From: Martinezella rhizogenes
Lineage (GTDB): Bacteria > Pseudomonadota > Alphaproteobacteria > Rhizobiales > Rhizobiaceae
Length of the DNA stretch: 64,000 bases
Direction of reading: 5' to 3'
Assembly: GCA_013322215.1 (NCBI GenBank)
Contig: JAAMEZ010000036.1
Coordinates: 744,001-808,000, forward strand
A program made the translations under genes and the position numbers. The notes below the pieces were generated by a model. It was not told where the DNA came from. It made no database searches and saw only the letters and a program-made list of their open reading frames with translations. How positions within the stretch are numbered: position 1 is the first letter of the stretch; each line of letters opens with the position of its first letter. Shown here piece after piece: positions 61,391-64,000 of this stretch.

Positions 61391-62131
61391 ATGGACCATG
61401 TCGACCATATCCTGATCGTCGATGACGATCGGGAAATCCGCGAACTGGTGTCGAGCTATCTGAAGAAGAATGGCTTGAGGGCGACGACGGCTGCCGACGG
61501 CCGGCAGATGCGCAGTTTCCTCGAGGCCAATTCGGTCGATCTGATCGTGCTCGACGTGATGATGCCGGGTGACGACGGTCTGGTGCTGTGTCGCGAACTT
61601 CGCGCCGGAAAGCACAAGGCGACGCCCGTCCTGATGCTCACGGCGCGCGACGATGAAATGGACCGCATTCTCGGCCTGGAAATGGGAGCGGACGACTATC
61701 TGGCAAAGCCCTTCGCCGCGCGCGAGCTGCTTGCCCGCATCAAGGCGGTTCTGCGCCGCACCCGCATGCTGCCGCCAAACCTGCAGATCAGCGAAGCCGG
61801 TCAGATGCTGGTCTTCGGTGATTGGCGGCTGGATACGGTCGGCCGCCATCTGCTCGACAAGGACGGCACGGAGATCACGCTCAGCGGCGCGGAATATCGC
61901 CTGCTGCGCGTCTTCATCGACCACCCGCAGCGGGTGCTCAATCGCGATCAGCTGCTGAACCTGACGCAGGGCCGCGATGCGGATCTCTTCGATCGCTCCA
62001 TCGACCTGCTCGTTAGCCGTCTTCGCCAGCGCCTGGGGGATGATGCGCGTGAGCCGATGTACATCAAGACGGTGCGCAGCGAAGGCTATGTCTTCTCCGT
62101 GCCGGTGGAAATTGCGGAGCTTCGCTCATGA
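61391..62131 (+). CDS. OmpR-family response regulator
   Basis: A 246-residue regulator: receiver domain with ILIVDDDREIRELVSSYL, phosphoacceptor Asp55 in LIVLDVMMPGDD, Thr/Ala switch MLTARDDE and Lys in DYLAKPFAAREL; winged-helix effector domain with LSGAEYRLLRVFIDHPQRVL and LFDRSIDLLVSRLRQRLGDD ending IKTVRSEGYVFSVP. It overlaps the kinase gene by four bases. Its likely local target is the direct-repeat region between dipZ and the Tat-exported hydrolase. Confidence 0.93.
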   Translation: MDHVDHILIVDDDREIRELVSSYLKKNGLRATTAADGRQMRSFLEANSVDLIVLDVMMPGDDGLVLCRELRAGKHKATPVLMLTARDDEMDRILGLEMGADDYLAKPFAARELLARIKAVLRRTRMLPPNLQISEAGQMLVFGDWRLDTVGRHLLDKDGTEITLSGAEYRLLRVFIDHPQRVLNRDQLLNLTQGRDADLFDRSIDLLVSRLRQRLGDDAREPMYIKTVRSEGYVFSVPVEIAELRS

Positions 62132-63450
62132 GCATGGCTGGCCTGTCAGTGCGCGGTCTCTGGTGGCCCAGCACCCTGCGTTCGCGCATTTTTCTGATTC
62201 TGCTTGCCGGGCTTGCGATCGCCTACGGCCTGTCCTTCAGCGTGCTCTATCTGGAGCGTTACATGTCGGCGAAGGCCGTCATGCTCGGCACTTTGGAGAG
62301 TGATGTCGCGACCTCGATCGCAGTCCTTGATCGTCTGCCGGCCGATGAGCGGGCAAATTTTGTCGATTGGCTCAGTCGCGGCAATTATAATTTCGAACTG
62401 GGCAACGGCCTGCCTGGAGTGCAGGATACCTCGGTCCGGGGTGGAGAAATCGCCTCCAAGATTGAGGACGCCGTTGGTCATCGCTTTCCGATCACAATGG
62501 AATCGATACCAGGCCCGGTCATGCGCCTGCAGGCGCATCTCAATCTCAGTGACGGCAGTCCGCTGACGATCGATGTCACGCCGAAGGGCATCATGCCGAT
62601 CGCGGCATGGCTGCCTTATGTCTTCGTCGTGCAGATGCTGGTGATCGTGCTTTGCACCTGGTTTGCCGTCCGACAGGCGATCCGGCCGCTTGCCGAGTTT
62701 GCCGCAGCTGCCGATGCGCTCGACCCGAACAAGAAAGGGCCGGCATTGAGCGATCGGGGGCCAAGCGAGGTGGCGCATACGGCCAAGGCCTTCAACGCCA
62801 TGCGCGACCGGATCGCGCATTATCTTGAAGAGCGCGTGCAGATTCTCGCAGCCATCTCCCACGATCTGCAGACGCCGATCACCCGCATGCGCCTGCGCGC
62901 CGATATTGCCGATGATTCTCCCGAGAAGACCAAATTGCTGCAGGATCTCGGCGAGATCGAGCGTCTGGTGCAGGATGGGATCGCCTATGCACGCAGCGCC
63001 CATGGCAACGGCGAGAAGAGCGCGCGCATCGACCTTGCCTCCTTCATCGAAAGCATCAGCTACGACTATCAGGACACTGGCAAATCCGTCGAAATCCTCG
63101 GCCTCATCCAGGGCACGGCGACAACGAAGCCGCATGCGCTTCGCCGCATCCTCACCAACTTCATCGACAATGCCCTGAAATTTGCAGGCGCGGCGGAAAT
63201 CGCCGTGGAGCGCAGGGATACGGGTGAGATCACCATAACGGTGCTGGACCGTGGACCTGGCATCCCGCAAGACCAGATCGAGGCGGCCATGCAGCCCTTC
63301 TTCCGGCTGGAGCAATCGCGCAACCGCAACACCGGCGGCACCGGGCTTGGGCTGGCGATTGCCCAGCAGCTCGCCCAGAGCCTCGGCGGTTCCGTCAGGC
63401 TCTATAACCGCGAAGGCGGCGGCCTGGCGGCCGAAGTCGTTATTTCCTGA
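62128..63450 (+). CDS. Membrane sensor histidine kinase (EnvZ-like)
   Basis: A 440-residue kinase with two membrane helices (about 20-42 and 165-187) flanking a periplasmic sensor of about 120 residues that resembles no domain I know. Next come a HAMP-like linker (RQAIRPLAEFAAAADALDP), the histidine box ILAAISHDLQTPITRMRLRA, N box NFIDNALKFAG, G boxes DRGPGIPQDQIE and GGTGLGLAIAQQLAQSLGGS. It is the cognate kinase of the preceding regulator, joined by ATGA. Confidence 0.93.
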   Translation: MSMAGLSVRGLWWPSTLRSRIFLILLAGLAIAYGLSFSVLYLERYMSAKAVMLGTLESDVATSIAVLDRLPADERANFVDWLSRGNYNFELGNGLPGVQDTSVRGGEIASKIEDAVGHRFPITMESIPGPVMRLQAHLNLSDGSPLTIDVTPKGIMPIAAWLPYVFVVQMLVIVLCTWFAVRQAIRPLAEFAAAADALDPNKKGPALSDRGPSEVAHTAKAFNAMRDRIAHYLEERVQILAAISHDLQTPITRMRLRADIADDSPEKTKLLQDLGEIERLVQDGIAYARSAHGNGEKSARIDLASFIESISYDYQDTGKSVEILGLIQGTATTKPHALRRILTNFIDNALKFAGAAEIAVERRDTGEITITVLDRGPGIPQDQIEAAMQPFFRLEQSRNRNTGGTGLGLAIAQQLAQSLGGSVRLYNREGGGLAAEVVIS

Positions 63451-63509
63451 TCGGTCGTGGAAAGGATTTTAGGTGGCTGGTCTTCTGTTAGCATGGACAG
63501 CAGCTAAAT

Positions 63510-63626
63510 TCATCCAAACAGCCACGCTAGCAGCAAGAGGACCGCAGCTAGCGCCAGCCAAAGCAGGAATCGTTCTTTGGATGCCCGCTCGGCATCCGCT
63601 TTGGAAACAACTTGGTATGCTTCCAT
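63510..63626 (-). CDS. Possible small tail-anchored membrane protein
   Basis: A 38-residue frame starting MEAYQVVSKADAERASKERF and ending in one hydrophobic helix (LLWLALAAVLLLLAWLFG). A longer version from a TTG at 63746 gives 78 residues. No good ribosome binding site is visible for either start. The helix and acidic/basic head are typical of small rhizobial membrane proteins, but it could be chance. Confidence 0.35.
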   Translation of the reverse strand: MEAYQVVSKADAERASKERFLLWLALAAVLLLLAWLFG

Positions 63627-63860
63627 CCGAGTTTTCTGCGCGTCTCCGTCGAGATCGCGTATCTGGAAATGTTGTTTGGTCTCGTTTTGCACCAAGCGTA
63701 TCCCTGATTCCCTATTCGCCCTTCCTACCCCACTTACACTTACCAATATCTTTGTAAGCCTTTGTATCCGACCTGCTAGGGCCTACGTTTTGTGACACTT
63801 CCGGCTTTTCCGGAAACATGCCGGATACGTCGATCCATCAAAAACAACTCCGTCAACAGA

Positions 63861-63894
63861 CGTTGCCCCTCACGACATGAGAGAGCGGGCAACG
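63861..63894 (+). other. Stem-loop in the leader of the Ohr/OsmC gene
   Basis: CGTTGCCC (63861-63868) pairs perfectly with GGGCAACG (63887-63894) across an 18-base loop, ending just upstream of the AGGAG ribosome binding site. It may modulate translation or mRNA stability. The rest of the spacer 63451-63911 has only the small doubtful gene. Confidence 0.4.
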
Positions 63895-63911
63895 CAACAA
63901 AGGAGTGTTCC

Positions 63912-64000
63912 ATGACCAAGATCGACAAGGTTCTCTACACTGGCAAGACCCACACCATCGGCGGCCGCGACGGTTTCTCGCGCAGCGATGACAACCAGCT
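63912..64000 (+). CDS. Organic hydroperoxide resistance protein, Ohr/OsmC family (truncated by window end)
   Basis: Only the first 29 residues are inside the window: MTKIDKVLYTGKTHTIGGRD continuing into GFSRSDDNQL. The stretch VLYTGKTHTxGGRDG is the standard start of Ohr-type peroxidases, which reduce organic hydroperoxides with paired cysteines further along. AGGAGTGTTCC precedes the ATG. It extends the redox character of the neighbouring genes. Confidence 0.8.
   Translation, partial: MTKIDKVLYTGKTHTIGGRDGFSRSDDNQ

Noticed and set aside
62146..63315. Minus-strand frame of 389 codons opposite the sensor kinase
   Set aside because: Shadow of the histidine kinase gene, without motifs.
1..64000. 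CRISPR arrays, insertion sequences, prophage, rRNA or tRNA genes
   Set aside because: No regularly spaced repeats, transposase or integrase frames, or cloverleaf-like sequences were noticed on either strand; a tRNAscan or IS database search could still find something small.

Overview
The window looks like a chromosomal or chromid segment of a Rhizobiaceae bacterium (Rhizobium/Agrobacterium/Sinorhizobium group). The basis is high-GC coding sequence with rhizobial codon use, a nearly complete succinoglycan (exo) cluster in the same gene order I recall from Sinorhizobium meliloti, an aerobic cobalamin (cob) cluster, and two copies of an interspersed repeat that begins TAGAGCAATTCC and that I recall from rhizobial genomes. 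The species cannot be fixed by eye; the exo content would fit the R. tropici/R. rhizogenes side of the group. No rRNA, tRNA, CRISPR array, insertion sequence or phage gene was recognised.

Layout. (1) 1-5.7 kb: a sugar-uptake locus with a GntR regulator (truncated by the window edge), an aldo/keto reductase and a ribose-type ABC transporter. (2) 5.7-7.0 kb: an AT-richer accessory patch with a small BP74-like protein and a small membrane protein; inverted copies of the repeat lie at 1.8 and 6.5 kb. (3) 7.2-25.9 kb: the exo cluster exoZ-Q-F-Y (minus), exoX-U (plus), exoV-W (minus), exoH-K-L-A-M-O-N-P (plus). exoT, exoI and exoB are not at their expected places. (4) 25.9-28.2 kb: a DMT transporter, an FMN reductase and nikR. 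(5) 28.3-35.4 kb: aerobic corrin synthesis cobF-G-H-I-J-L-M (minus), with cobK embedded on the opposite strand. (6) 35.4-45.2 kb: an AraC regulator with a fosmidomycin-type exporter, D-alanine catabolism (dadA, alanine racemase, Lrp regulator), a PAS/HWE histidine kinase, and a LysR regulator with an organic-anion type MFS carrier. (7) 45.3-47.9 kb: citrulline/ornithine catabolism (ctlX, ornithine cyclodeaminase, Lrp regulator). (8) 48.9-55.6 kb: a HutC-like regulator divergent from a polar amino-acid ABC transporter, a histidine-ammonia-lyase-like enzyme and a SolA/monomeric sarcosine oxidase-like flavoenzyme. (9) 55.7-64 kb: cytochrome b561, an O-methyltransferase, two exported alpha/beta hydrolases, a DipZ thiol-disulfide protein, a two-component system and the start of an Ohr/OsmC peroxidase.

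How they work together. The exo genes cover activated sugar supply (ExoN), lipid-linked octasaccharide assembly (ExoY, A, L, M, O, U, W), decoration (ExoZ acetyl, ExoH succinyl, ExoV pyruvyl), polymerisation and export (ExoP, Q, F), trimming (ExoK) and control (ExoX). The cob genes cover every step from precorrin-2 to hydrogenobyrinate. ctlX and ocd together predict citrulline to ornithine to proline.

The most unusual locus is region 8. The ammonia-lyase homologue lacks exactly the Ala-Ser-Gly triad that makes the MIO cofactor, yet keeps the rest of the fold signatures. It sits in a tight operon with an uptake system and an N-methylamine-oxidase-type enzyme. This suggests catabolism of a quaternary or N-methylated amino acid (ergothioneine, hercynine or another amino-acid betaine) rather than histidine. 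Second is the redox island of region 9, where paired GATACA direct repeats with 10-11 bp period lie between dipZ and a Tat-exported hydrolase and are good candidates for binding sites of the OmpR-type regulator encoded next door.
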